From Microbacterium sp. UFMG61 (GTDB taxonomy: Bacteria; Actinomycetota; Actinomycetes; Actinomycetales; Microbacteriaceae): a stretch of 64,000 bases of DNA. A program made the position numbers and the translations under genes. Where the stretch lies: assembly GCF_015354505.1 (NCBI RefSeq), contig NZ_JACAFP010000001.1, positions 338,117-402,116 of the forward strand, written 5' to 3'. This document shows positions 1-7,853 of this stretch, piece by piece; positions within the stretch are counted from its first letter, which is position 1, and every line of letters starts with the position of its first letter. Below the pieces are notes generated by a model. The model was not told the DNA's origin and did not search any database. It saw only the letters and a program-made list of their open reading frames with translations.

Positions 1-696
1 GTGGTCTCCACCGCCGATCACGTGGGCAACAAGCTCAAGTCGTCGAAGAAGATCAAGCTCTCGTTCGACGAGTGGAACATCTGGTACCTCGATGAGCATC
101 AGGCATCCGATGAGGTCAACGACGAGTGGCGGGTCGCACCGCGTCAGCTCGAGGACGTGTACTCGGTGGCGGACGCCGTGGTGCTCGGCAACCTCCTCAT
201 CACCCTGCTGAAGAACCACGACCGTGTGGCGTCCGCCTCGCTCGCGCAGCTCGTCAACGTCATCGCCCCGATCATGACCGAGCCGGGCGGCGCCGCCTGG
301 CGTCAGACCACGTTCTTCCCGTTCTCGGTGACGTCGAGGCTCGCGAAGGGCGAGATCGTGAAGCCGCGGATCGACGTGCCCACCTACGAGACGGCCGTGC
401 ACGGAGCCGCACCGCTCATCGACTCGGTGGTGACGACCGACGGCACCGACTCTGCAGTGTTCCTCGTGAACCGTAGCCAGACCGACGCGATCGAGGTGAG
501 CATCGCGGTCTCCGAGCTCGGTGCCACGCGCATCGTCGAGGCGGTCGCCGTGTGGGACGACGACGTGTACGCCAAGAACACGCTCGCCGATCAGGAGCGT
601 GTGGGGCTGAAGAGCCTCGACGGCGCGGTGCTCGCCGACGGCGTGCTCACCGTCACCCTGCCGCCGGTCTCGTGGTCGGCGCTCGCCCTCGGCTGA
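1..696 (+). CDS. GH51 alpha-L-arabinofuranosidase, C-terminal part (5' end outside window)
   Basis: The frame is open from the first base, so the GTG at base 1 is not a reliable start and the N-terminal catalytic half is missing. The visible 231 residues contain SFDEWNIW, where the Glu (residue 24 here) matches the GH51 nucleophile, then the conserved NVIAPI and AWRQTTFFPF segments, followed by the C-terminal beta-sandwich. It is a paralogue of the complete GH51 gene at 1809-3332, which has the same motifs. GH51 enzymes release terminal L-arabinofuranose from arabinan and arabinoxylan oligosaccharides and are usually cytoplasmic. Its stop lies 5 bases before the GH43 lipoprotein start, so the two are probably co-transcribed. 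Family assignment is firm; exact substrate is inference. Confidence 0.88.
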   Translation: MVSTADHVGNKLKSSKKIKLSFDEWNIWYLDEHQASDEVNDEWRVAPRQLEDVYSVADAVVLGNLLITLLKNHDRVASASLAQLVNVIAPIMTEPGGAAWRQTTFFPFSVTSRLAKGEIVKPRIDVPTYETAVHGAAPLIDSVVTTDGTDSAVFLVNRSQTDAIEVSIAVSELGATRIVEAVAVWDDDVYAKNTLADQERVGLKSLDGAVLADGVLTVTLPPVSWSALALG

Positions 697-701
697 CCGG
701 C

Positions 702-1715
702 ATGATCCGCCTCGCACGCCTGGCCGGCGCCGCCGCAGTCTTCACCCTCGCGGCGGCGCTGGCCGGCTGCGCGTCTCCGCCGGAGGCTGTGGCCCCGGCG
801 GAGACGCCGTCGGGCGACGTGTTCGTGCACGACCCGGCATATGTGCGCGATGGGGACGAGGCATTCGTCTATTCGACGGGCAACGGGCAGATCGGCGACG
901 GCTCCGTGCAGATCCGGCGGTCCGATGACGGGATCGCGTGGGAGTACGTCGGCGAGGTGTGGTCCGAGAAGCCGGCGTGGCTGACAGAAGCAGTGCCGGG
1001 GGTCGACAACCTGTGGGCGCCCGAGCTCTACGAACACGACGGCACGTGGTACCTCTACTACTCGGCATCCACCTTCGGCTCGAGCACCTCGGTGATCGCG
1101 CTCGCGACCAACACGACGCTCGACCCCGACGATCCCGAGTACGAATGGGTCGACCGCGGCGAGGTCATCGCCTCGGCCGGAACGGACTTCAACGCGATCG
1201 ATCCCGGCATCGTCGAAGACGAGGACGGCGTGCCCTGGATGTCGTTCGGGTCGTTCTCGTCGGGCATCCGCATGGTGCAGCTGTCGTGGCCGAGCGGCCT
1301 GCGCGCCGATGAGGAGGAGCCGCTGCGTCTCGCCGACCGCGGGCTGATCGAGAACGCGATCGAGGCCCCGTACATCGTGGCGCACGACGGAGCCTTCTAT
1401 CTGTTCGCCTCCCGTGGCTTCTGCTGCCGCGGGGTCGACAGCACCTACGAGATCATCGTGGGCAGGTCGACATCGGTCGGCGGTCCGTATCTGGATGCCG
1501 AGGGCGGCGCGCTGCTCGATGACGGAGGCACCGTCGTGCTCACCACAGACGGCGAGCGGATCGGCCCGGGCGGGCAGTCGGTCTCGGCCGACACCCTCGC
1601 GTTCCACTATTACGACGGCCGTGCGGACGGGGTCGCGACCCTCGGACTGCTGCCGATCACGTGGGCCGACGGGTGGCCTCGCGTCGAGTGGCCGGCTGAC
1701 GGCTCATCGGAGTGA
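702..1715 (+). CDS. GH43-family arabinanase/arabinosidase lipoprotein
   Basis: A 337-residue secreted lipoprotein: a hydrophobic signal ends in the lipobox LAGC with Cys23 as the lipidation site. The rest reads as a five-bladed GH43 fold. Candidate catalytic acids are Asp44 (HDP), Asp168 (AIDP) and Glu221 (IEAPYI), and NLWAPELY plus WYLYYSAS are typical blade motifs of endo-1,5-alpha-L-arabinanases and related GH43 enzymes. It would cut arabinan at the cell surface and feed the neighbouring importers and GH51 enzymes. The ATG at 702 was chosen because the signal peptide starts there; longer in-frame upstream sequence is a shadow of the GH51 gene. No strong ribosome binding site is seen, which fits translational coupling to the gene 5 bases upstream. 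Endo versus exo action cannot be told from sequence. Confidence 0.88.
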   Translation: MIRLARLAGAAAVFTLAAALAGCASPPEAVAPAETPSGDVFVHDPAYVRDGDEAFVYSTGNGQIGDGSVQIRRSDDGIAWEYVGEVWSEKPAWLTEAVPGVDNLWAPELYEHDGTWYLYYSASTFGSSTSVIALATNTTLDPDDPEYEWVDRGEVIASAGTDFNAIDPGIVEDEDGVPWMSFGSFSSGIRMVQLSWPSGLRADEEEPLRLADRGLIENAIEAPYIVAHDGAFYLFASRGFCCRGVDSTYEIIVGRSTSVGGPYLDAEGGALLDDGGTVVLTTDGERIGPGGQSVSADTLAFHYYDGRADGVATLGLLPITWADGWPRVEWPADGSSE

Positions 1716-1750
1716 CCGCGTCGCTCGGGGGGAGCGGTCGGGAGCTGACA

Positions 1751-1788
1751 CGACGAAGCCCGGTATCGATCGATGCCGGGCTTCGTCG
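1751..1788. terminator. Bidirectional terminator hairpin
   Basis: A perfect 13-bp stem (CGACGAAGCCCGG pairing with CCGGGCTTCGTCG) with a 12-base loop lies between the convergent GH43 gene and the GH51 gene. It can serve both strands. There is no clear U-tract, as is common in actinobacteria. Confidence 0.8.
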
Positions 1789-1808
1789 CGTTCAGGGGGT
1801 GGGGGCGC

Positions 1809-3332
1809 TCAGGCCAGCTCGATCACCGACCACGACAGCGGGGGGAGCGTCGCGCGCACCGCACCGTCGACGACCTCGGCCGCAGCGAGCGGCACCATGT
1901 GCACGGCATCCTGCGTCGTCTCGAGGTTCGACGTGTGGCGGTCGCCGCCCTCGGGGATCGTCAGAGTCTCGGCGTTGACGACGCGCAGGCCCGATATGCC
2001 GCGGAGGTCGACGGTCAGGTCGCTCTCCTCGTCGAGCGAGCGGTTCGCGACGAAGACGACGACGCGTCCGGTCTCCTCGTCCCAGGTCGCCGCGGCGTCG
2101 ATGGCGTCGACCCCGCCGTAGCGCTTCGTCTCGATCTGCGGCGCCGACACCGCGAGGCGCAGGATGCGGCCCTTCGCCAGGCGCGCCATGCGCTCGAAGG
2201 GCCAGAAGCTGGTCTGGCGCCAGGCCGGACCGTTCTCCTCCGAGCGGATCGGCGCGATCACGTTCACGAGCTGCGCCTGGTTCGCGATCTTCACGCGGTC
2301 GCCGTGACGCAGCAGGCTGTTGAGCAGCGTGCCCACGACCACGGCATCCGTCACGTTGTACGTGTCCTCGATCACACGCGGATGCTGCTTCCACCCGGCC
2401 TTCGCGATCTCGACCGACTCGACGTCGTTGAACTTCCGCTGATCCCACACGTTCCACTCGTCGAACGAGATGTCGACCTGCTTGGTGTGCTTGCCGGCCG
2501 CCTTCACGGCGTCGATGGTCGCGATGACGCCGTCGATGAAGGCATCCATGTCGACCGACTCCGCGAGGAACGACTCGGCGTCGCCGTCGTGCTCCTGGTA
2601 GTACGCGTGCATCGAGACGAAGTCGACCTCGTCGTAGGCGTGCGTGAGGACGGTGTGCTCCCACGTGCCGAACGTCGGCATCGAGCGGGCCGACGAACCG
2701 ACCGCGACGAGCTCGATCGTCGGGTCGACCAGCTTCATGGCCTTGGCCGACTCCTGGGCGAGGCGGCCGTACTCGGTCGCCGTCTTGCCGCCGATCTGCC
2801 ACGGTCCGTCGAGCTCGTTGCCCAGGCACCACAGCTTGATGTCGAACGGCTTCTCGGCACCGTTCTTGCGACGAAGGTCTGACCAGTAGGTGCCGCTGGG
2901 GTGGTTCGCGTACTCGACGAGAGACCGCGCTTCCTCGACGCCGCGGGTACCGAGGTTGATGGCCTCCATGACCTCGACGTCGGCCTCCTTGGCCCAGTCC
3001 ATGAACTCGTGCAGACCGAACGCGTTGGTCTCGATCGTGTGCCAGGCGCCGTCGATGCGCACGGGGCGGTCCTCGACCGGGCCGACCCCGTCTTCCCAGC
3101 GGTAGCCCGAGACGAAGTTGCCCCCGGGGTAGCGGACCACGGTCGGACCCATCTCCTTCACCAGGGCGAGCACGTCCTGACGGAAGCCGCGCTCGTCGGC
3201 CTGCGGGTGCCCCGGTTCGTAGATTCCGGTGTACACGCAGCGCCCCATGTGCTCGACGAACGATCCGAAGAGCCTCCGGGGGACGTCGGCGATGGTGAAG
3301 TCGCGGTCGATGGTGATGCGGGCCTGAGACAT
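1809..3332 (-). CDS. GH51 alpha-N-arabinofuranosidase
   Basis: A complete 507-residue GH51 enzyme, the usual length for intracellular members. VRYPGGNF (about residues 66-73) is the conserved barrel motif. CLGNELDGPW carries the acid/base Glu173, and SFDEWNVW the nucleophile Glu292. There is no signal peptide, so it acts in the cytoplasm on imported arabino-oligosaccharides and releases L-arabinose for the araBAD-type pathway at 29898-33944. The ATG at 3332 is preceded by AGGAGAGCA, a good ribosome binding site; the long upstream extension in this frame is a shadow of the permease gene. It is the last gene of the reverse operon that begins with the substrate-binding protein at 6575, so the importer and enzyme are expressed together. 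Confidence 0.95.
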   Translation of the reverse strand: MSQARITIDRDFTIADVPRRLFGSFVEHMGRCVYTGIYEPGHPQADERGFRQDVLALVKEMGPTVVRYPGGNFVSGYRWEDGVGPVEDRPVRIDGAWHTIETNAFGLHEFMDWAKEADVEVMEAINLGTRGVEEARSLVEYANHPSGTYWSDLRRKNGAEKPFDIKLWCLGNELDGPWQIGGKTATEYGRLAQESAKAMKLVDPTIELVAVGSSARSMPTFGTWEHTVLTHAYDEVDFVSMHAYYQEHDGDAESFLAESVDMDAFIDGVIATIDAVKAAGKHTKQVDISFDEWNVWDQRKFNDVESVEIAKAGWKQHPRVIEDTYNVTDAVVVGTLLNSLLRHGDRVKIANQAQLVNVIAPIRSEENGPAWRQTSFWPFERMARLAKGRILRLAVSAPQIETKRYGGVDAIDAAATWDEETGRVVVFVANRSLDEESDLTVDLRGISGLRVVNAETLTIPEGGDRHTSNLETTQDAVHMVPLAAAEVVDGAVRATLPPLSWSVIELA

Positions 3333-3370
3333 TGCTCTCCTAGGTTCTGGCTCTCGAGCCGGGTGGGGGA

Positions 3371-4282
3371 CTACTGGCCGCCGAAGCCGCTGGTCGCGAC
3401 GCCCTTGACGATCTGCTTCTGGAAGATGATGAAGACGATGATGAGCGGCAGTGCGGCGAGCACCGCCTGCGCCATCACCTGGGCGTACTGCACGCCGTAG
3501 GCGCTGATCACGGTCTGGAGGCCGACCGGCAGCGTCATCAGCGTGGTGTCGTTGATGACGAGGAACGGCCAGAGGAAGTTGTTCCACGCGCCGATGAACA
3601 CGAAGATCGCGACGGATGCCAGGATCGGCCGCGAGAGCGGCAGGACGATCGACCAGAAGATGCGCAGGCGGCTGGCGCCGTCGACGCGGGCGGCGTCTTC
3701 GAGCTCGATCGGGATCGCGTCGAAGAAGCGCTTCAGGATGAACACCATCGCGGGGGCGACGACCTGCGGCAGGATCAGGCCCCAGTAGGTGTCGATCATG
3801 TTGAACGCGAGCATCTGGTAGAAGAGCGGGATGATCAGCACCTGTGGCGGCACGACGATCGAGGCGATGACCGCGACGAACAACCACTTGCGGCCGGTGA
3901 AATCGAGGCGCGAGAACGCGTAGGCGGCCAGGGCCGAGATCGCGAGGGTGATCAGGGTCACCGCGACCGAGGTCCACAGACTGTTGAACGCCCAGATGTA
4001 GACGTTGCCCTGCGACAGGATCGCCGTGAACGCCTCGATCGTCGGGCCGGAGGCGCCGATCCACGAGGGGTCGCCGCTCGCGGCATCCGTCTCGGTCTTG
4101 AAGGCCGTGGCGACCGCCCACAGGAACGGGAGCAGCCAGCCGATCGCGAGCACGATGAGCACCACGAGTGCGCTGATGCGCAATGCGCCGAACGGCTTCT
4201 GACCGGGGAGGTGCGAGCGGCGGGCGCGCGGGGGCTTGGCGGCGGAGGTGGTGATGGTTTCGGTGAGGGTGGCGGAGGACAT
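3371..4282 (-). CDS. CUT1 sugar ABC transporter permease (MalG/AraQ type)
   Basis: A 303-residue inner-membrane permease with about six transmembrane segments. Before the last two segments it carries the EAA-loop signature as ELEDAARVDGASRLRIFW, which docks the ATPase subunit. It pairs with the MalF-type permease at 4282-5232: the stop of that gene and this start overlap as TGATG. With the binding protein at 5229-6575 it forms a CUT1 importer, probably for arabino-oligosaccharides given the adjacent GH51 gene. No ATPase gene is present in the cluster; many actinobacterial CUT1 systems share a single MsmK/MsiK-type ATPase encoded elsewhere. Substrate is inferred from context only. Confidence 0.92.
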   Translation of the reverse strand: MSSATLTETITTSAAKPPRARRSHLPGQKPFGALRISALVVLIVLAIGWLLPFLWAVATAFKTETDAASGDPSWIGASGPTIEAFTAILSQGNVYIWAFNSLWTSVAVTLITLAISALAAYAFSRLDFTGRKWLFVAVIASIVVPPQVLIIPLFYQMLAFNMIDTYWGLILPQVVAPAMVFILKRFFDAIPIELEDAARVDGASRLRIFWSIVLPLSRPILASVAIFVFIGAWNNFLWPFLVINDTTLMTLPVGLQTVISAYGVQYAQVMAQAVLAALPLIIVFIIFQKQIVKGVATSGFGGQ

Positions 4283-5232
4283 CACAGCTGCTCCTTCCGG
4301 CGGCGCGAGATCAGAGCCTGCGCGACGCCGATGATGACGATGAGAGCGAAGAACACATAGGAGATCGCGGCCGAGTAGCCGAATCGGTAGCTGACGAAGC
4401 CCGCCTCGTAGATGTACTGGACGATCGAGCGGGTGGTGTCGCTCGCGACGCCGCCGAGCATCTGATACGCCTGATCGAACAGCTTGAGCGAGGCCAGGAT
4501 CTGCAGGATCAGGATCAGCACGGTCGCCGGTCCCAGCTGGGGGAGCGTGATCGACCAGAACTGCCGCCACGGCCCTGCGCCGTCGAGGGATGCCGCTTCA
4601 TACTGCTGCGGCGGGATGTTCTGCATCGCCGCGAGGTACAGCAGGAAGTTGAACCCGACCGTCCACCAGACGGTGGCGATCACGATCGACAGCATGTTGG
4701 TGTCGGGGTTCTGCAGCCAGGCCAGCGGCTCGAGACCGAACGCCTTCAGGATGTTGTTCGCGGCGCCGATCTGCGGGTTGAAGATCCAGACCCAGATCTG
4801 CGAGATCACGGTCGAGGCCAGCAGATACGGCATGAAGAACGACAGGCGCCACAGCCACTGGCCGGGAATGCCGCGGTCGACGAGGGCCGCCATGAGCAGT
4901 GCGACCACGACGAGCGGGACGGTCGAGAGCAGCGTGAACCACACGGTGTTGCCCATCGACTGCCACATCTTGGGGTCGGTGAGCGCCTCGGCGTAGTTCG
5001 CGAAGCCGATGAACGATCCGCCGGCGCCGGTGAGCGACTGGTCGGTGAAGCTGAGGATGATGCCGTGCACGATCGGCCAGACGAGGAACAGCGCGAACGC
5101 GATCAGGAACGGCGCGAGGAATGCCCAACTGATGAGCTGCTCACGGTTGCGGGACGAGCCGGGGCGCCGGGTGGGCGAGGCCGACTTCGAGCCGGTGACG
5201 ATGGTGCGGGTGGAATCCGTCGCGAGGGTCAT
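4282..5232 (-). CDS. CUT1 sugar ABC transporter permease (MalF/UgpA type)
   Basis: A 316-residue permease whose N-terminal cytoplasmic tail (about 30 residues, Ser/Arg rich) precedes six predicted membrane segments. The EAA-loop motif reads QYEAASLDGAGPWRQFW. Its start overlaps the stop of the binding-protein gene by four bases (ATGA) and its stop overlaps the next permease start by one base, so all three transporter genes are translationally coupled. It forms the heterodimeric membrane channel with the product of 3371-4282. The cluster encodes no ATPase. The substrate is inferred to be an arabinose-containing oligosaccharide from the neighbouring GH51 and GH43 genes. Confidence 0.92.
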   Translation of the reverse strand: MTLATDSTRTIVTGSKSASPTRRPGSSRNREQLISWAFLAPFLIAFALFLVWPIVHGIILSFTDQSLTGAGGSFIGFANYAEALTDPKMWQSMGNTVWFTLLSTVPLVVVALLMAALVDRGIPGQWLWRLSFFMPYLLASTVISQIWVWIFNPQIGAANNILKAFGLEPLAWLQNPDTNMLSIVIATVWWTVGFNFLLYLAAMQNIPPQQYEAASLDGAGPWRQFWSITLPQLGPATVLILILQILASLKLFDQAYQMLGGVASDTTRSIVQYIYEAGFVSYRFGYSAAISYVFFALIVIIGVAQALISRRRKEQL

Positions 5233-6575
5233 GATGCGAACGCTCCCTCGGGGTCGGCCGGGTTCGGCTGTCGGAGCAGTGTGTTGACGCGGGCCTCGAA
5301 GCGGTCGATCGCGGCGGCGGGGTCATCGCCCGAGAGCAGCACGCCCTGCACGGCGGCGCCGAACTCGCCCTGGAAGTTCGATCCGCTGCCCGTGAACCAC
5401 GCGGTGGGGTCGTAGACCACGTGCTGCGCGGCCTCGGCGTAGTGGGCCTGCGGGATCAGGTCGGCGTACTCGGGAGACTCGGTGACGGGCAGGAAGGCGG
5501 GGATATGACCCGCCTCGGCCCAGCCGAACGAGCCCTTCAGCATGTCGGCGACGAACCGGTAGGTGAGGTCGCGCTTCTTCTCGTCGGCCCTGGTCTGGTG
5601 CGGCAGCACGAACGAGTGCGAGTCCGCGTAGACGGCCGGGGTGCCGTAGAGGGTCGGGATCATGGTCGCGTCGAACGGGATCTTCGCGCCCTGCATCGTG
5701 CGCAGCTCCCAGACGCCCGTGAACAGCATGCCGCTCTTGCCACCCGCGAACTCGGCCACGGCGCTGCCGTAGTCGGCCTGGGCGAGCGCGATCTCGCCGT
5801 CGAGCAGGGTGCGCATGAGCGTGAGCGACTCGACCGCGGCATCCTTGTCGATCACGGCCTTGCCGCCGGCGGGCAGCTCCATCGCGGCGCCGTGCTGCGA
5901 GTAGAAGGTGTAGAAGAGACGCCACATCTGAGCGCCGTCGCCGAGGTAGCCGTACGAGAGGGCGTGGCCCTCGGCCTTGCCGCCGATCGTGCGCAGCTGG
6001 TCGACGAACTCGTCGGGCGACGACGTCTCCTGCAGACGCCCGTCACTGTCGAGCACGCCCGCCGCATCGCAGATGTCGGTGTTGAACATCGCCACGAACG
6101 GGTGGGCGTCGAGCGCGATGCTGTACATGTTCTCGCCGACGAAGCCCTTCTCCCAGATCGGCTTCGGGAAGGTCGTGCTGTCGACGCCGAGGTCGGCCAG
6201 ACGATCGAGGTCCCACGGATCGAGCAGGCCGCCGGGGGCCCAGCCGACCGTGCGGGTGGCATGCATGATCGCGACGTCGGGGGCGCGGCCGCCGGCGCCC
6301 GCCATGGCGAGCTTCGTGTAGTACGGCGTGCCCCAGGCGAGCACGGTGGGACGGATGCGGTACGCATTCTGAGAGCTGTTCGCGGTGTCGAGCAGCTGCG
6401 ACATGGTCACGCCGTCTCCGCCCGAGAGCAGATGCCAGAACTGCAGGGTCGTGGTGTTCGCGCCGTTCGCGCCGGGGACGGTGCCGGGGGCGCAGCCGGC
6501 GAGCAGAGCTGCGGCGGCCGTGACGGAGGCGGCAGTGAGGAACTGCCGCCGAGACAGATCGAGCGGGGGTGTCAT
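5229..6575 (-). CDS. CUT1 extracellular sugar-binding lipoprotein
   Basis: A 448-residue solute-binding protein of the family 1 type. The N-terminus has a twin-arginine-like SRRQFLT motif followed by a hydrophobic stretch and the lipobox LAGC, so it is likely exported by Tat or Sec and anchored as a lipoprotein. The body has the WHLLSGGDG and NSSQNAYRI segments typical of maltose/glycerol-phosphate-type binding proteins. The ATG at 6575 is preceded by AAAGGAGTGACG, a strong ribosome binding site. It is the first gene of the reverse importer-GH51 operon. A perfect 16-bp palindrome sits 40 bases upstream and is the likely operator for the LacI protein encoded at 6730-7776. Confidence 0.93.
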   Translation of the reverse strand: MTPPLDLSRRQFLTAASVTAAAALLAGCAPGTVPGANGANTTTLQFWHLLSGGDGVTMSQLLDTANSSQNAYRIRPTVLAWGTPYYTKLAMAGAGGRAPDVAIMHATRTVGWAPGGLLDPWDLDRLADLGVDSTTFPKPIWEKGFVGENMYSIALDAHPFVAMFNTDICDAAGVLDSDGRLQETSSPDEFVDQLRTIGGKAEGHALSYGYLGDGAQMWRLFYTFYSQHGAAMELPAGGKAVIDKDAAVESLTLMRTLLDGEIALAQADYGSAVAEFAGGKSGMLFTGVWELRTMQGAKIPFDATMIPTLYGTPAVYADSHSFVLPHQTRADEKKRDLTYRFVADMLKGSFGWAEAGHIPAFLPVTESPEYADLIPQAHYAEAAQHVVYDPTAWFTGSGSNFQGEFGAAVQGVLLSGDDPAAAIDRFEARVNTLLRQPNPADPEGAFAS

Positions 6576-6614
6576 CGTCACTCCTTTGTGACTGCGGGCG
6601 GGGTTGGCTCCATC

Positions 6615-6630
6615 ATTACATCGATGTAAT
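6615..6630. promoter_or_regulatory. LacI-type operator upstream of the importer-GH51 operon
   Basis: A perfect 16-bp palindrome, ATTACATCGATGTAAT, with the central CG usual for LacI-family operators. It lies 40 bases before the binding-protein start. A near copy (12 of 16 bases) lies in front of the adjacent LacI gene at 7811-7826, which ties both sites to that regulator. Confidence 0.75.
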
Positions 6631-6654
6631 CCCGTCGGCAAGTACTTCCCGGAC

Positions 6655-6715
6655 TTTCGAATCGCTCACTTTGCAGGTTTCAGCGGCCCGAATCTGCACA
6701 GTGAGCGATTCGAAA
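6655..6715. repeat. 61-bp intergenic inverted repeat, family A copy 1
   Basis: Arms of 22 bases (TTTCGAATCGCTCAC... and its complement, 21 of 22 paired) enclose a 17-base centre. It lies between the importer operon promoter and the 3' end of the LacI gene at 6730-7776. Four other copies with the same arms and the same total length occur at 35689, 36974, 38081 and 49009. A hairpin here could terminate the LacI transcript, but the fixed length and shared sequence go beyond a simple terminator. Confidence 0.85.
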
Positions 6716-6729
6716 GGAGGGTGCGGGCG

Positions 6730-7776
6730 CTACGGACGGTAGCCGCGCGGGGTGCCGTTCGTGCTGTCGCGCTCAAGCAGATGATGCGACAGGGTGAGCG
6801 AACGCGGTGGGGCGGCGCGGTCATCCATCCGGGACTCGAGCAGGCCGAGCGCGGCATCCGCGAACGCACGACGGTCGAACGCGACCGTCGAGAGCGACGG
6901 CGAGGTGTATCGCGAGAACTCCACGTCGTCGAAGCCGGTGACGATCACGTCATCAGGCACGCTGACACCGTGATCGTGCAGAGCGTGCAGGGCCCCGAGA
7001 GCAAGCGTGTCAGTCAGGGCCACGATGGCATCGAACGCGACATTCCGGCGGAACAGGGTTTCGACCCCGGTGGCTCCGCCGGTCATCGACCACGGCATCG
7101 GGTTGATCTCGAGCGCGGGATCCCGCGGGATGCCGGCTTCGCGCAGCGCGTCGTGCACGCCCTCGAGGCGGAGTCTGCTCGTCGCCGTCGCCACCGAGGA
7201 ATCGTCGTCCGCACCGATCACGGCGATGCGCGTCGCGCCGCGCGACAGCACGTGCCGAGTGGCATCGGCCGCCGCGCGCCGGCTGTCGATGCGCACGTGA
7301 TCGGCCCTGTTCTGCTCGACCTCGCCGATCACCACCAGCGGCGGCAGCCGATCGGCGAACTCGAGCACGCTGTCCTCGAGGCGGATCGGGTTCAGGATGA
7401 GACCGTCGACCAGGTGAGCGCGTGCCCGGGAGACGAGCTCCCTCTCGCGCTCCGGGTCGGTCGCGGTCTCCTCGATCTGCACCGCGAGGCCGCGCTCGTG
7501 CGCGGTCTCGACGATGCGGTGCAACAGCTCGGCCGAGAACGCGGTGGCGAGGTCGGGCAGGGCGACGGCGATGATTCCCGAGCGCCCTTTGCGGAGTCCG
7601 CGGGCGTTGAGGTTCGGCACGAAGTCGAGCTGCGTCATCGCGGCCTCGACCCTGACGCGGGTCTCCTCGCGCACGGACACGGTTCCGGTGACGACGTTCG
7701 ACACTGTCTTGATCGAGACACCTGCCAGTGCCGCCACGTCTTTCATGGTCGCTCGTGGCGGCGGCGTCGCTGTCAT
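6730..7776 (-). CDS. LacI-family transcriptional regulator
   Basis: A 348-residue regulator. The N-terminal helix-turn-helix reads TMKDVAALAGVSIKTVSN (about residues 10-27), followed by the hinge with NARGLRKG and a periplasmic-binding-protein-like sensor domain ending with VTGFDDVEFSRYTSPSL. It is probably the local repressor of the importer-GH51 operon at 1809-6575: matched palindromes lie upstream of that operon (6615-6630) and of this gene (7811-7826), implying autoregulation. The divergent alditol-oxidase-like gene at 7854 shares the second site and may be co-regulated. The inducer is probably L-arabinose or an arabino-oligosaccharide, by context only. Confidence 0.92.
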   Translation of the reverse strand: MTATPPPRATMKDVAALAGVSIKTVSNVVTGTVSVREETRVRVEAAMTQLDFVPNLNARGLRKGRSGIIAVALPDLATAFSAELLHRIVETAHERGLAVQIEETATDPERERELVSRARAHLVDGLILNPIRLEDSVLEFADRLPPLVVIGEVEQNRADHVRIDSRRAAADATRHVLSRGATRIAVIGADDDSSVATATSRLRLEGVHDALREAGIPRDPALEINPMPWSMTGGATGVETLFRRNVAFDAIVALTDTLALGALHALHDHGVSVPDDVIVTGFDDVEFSRYTSPSLSTVAFDRRAFADAALGLLESRMDDRAAPPRSLTLSHHLLERDSTNGTPRGYRP

Positions 7777-7810
7777 GCGGTCAGCCTAGTGCGGTCTGTC
7801 GAGCCGGTCG

Positions 7811-7826
7811 GGTACATCGTTGTAAC
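7811..7826. promoter_or_regulatory. LacI-type operator in divergent intergenic region
   Basis: GGTACATCGTTGTAAC matches the perfect operator at 6615-6630 in 12 of 16 positions and keeps the TACATCG..TGTAA core. It lies 35 bases before the LacI start (7776, reverse) and 28 bases before the flavoprotein start (7854, forward), so it can control either gene. Confidence 0.6.
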
Positions 7827-7853
7827 CCCAGGGCGCGTGGCTATCATGGCGCC

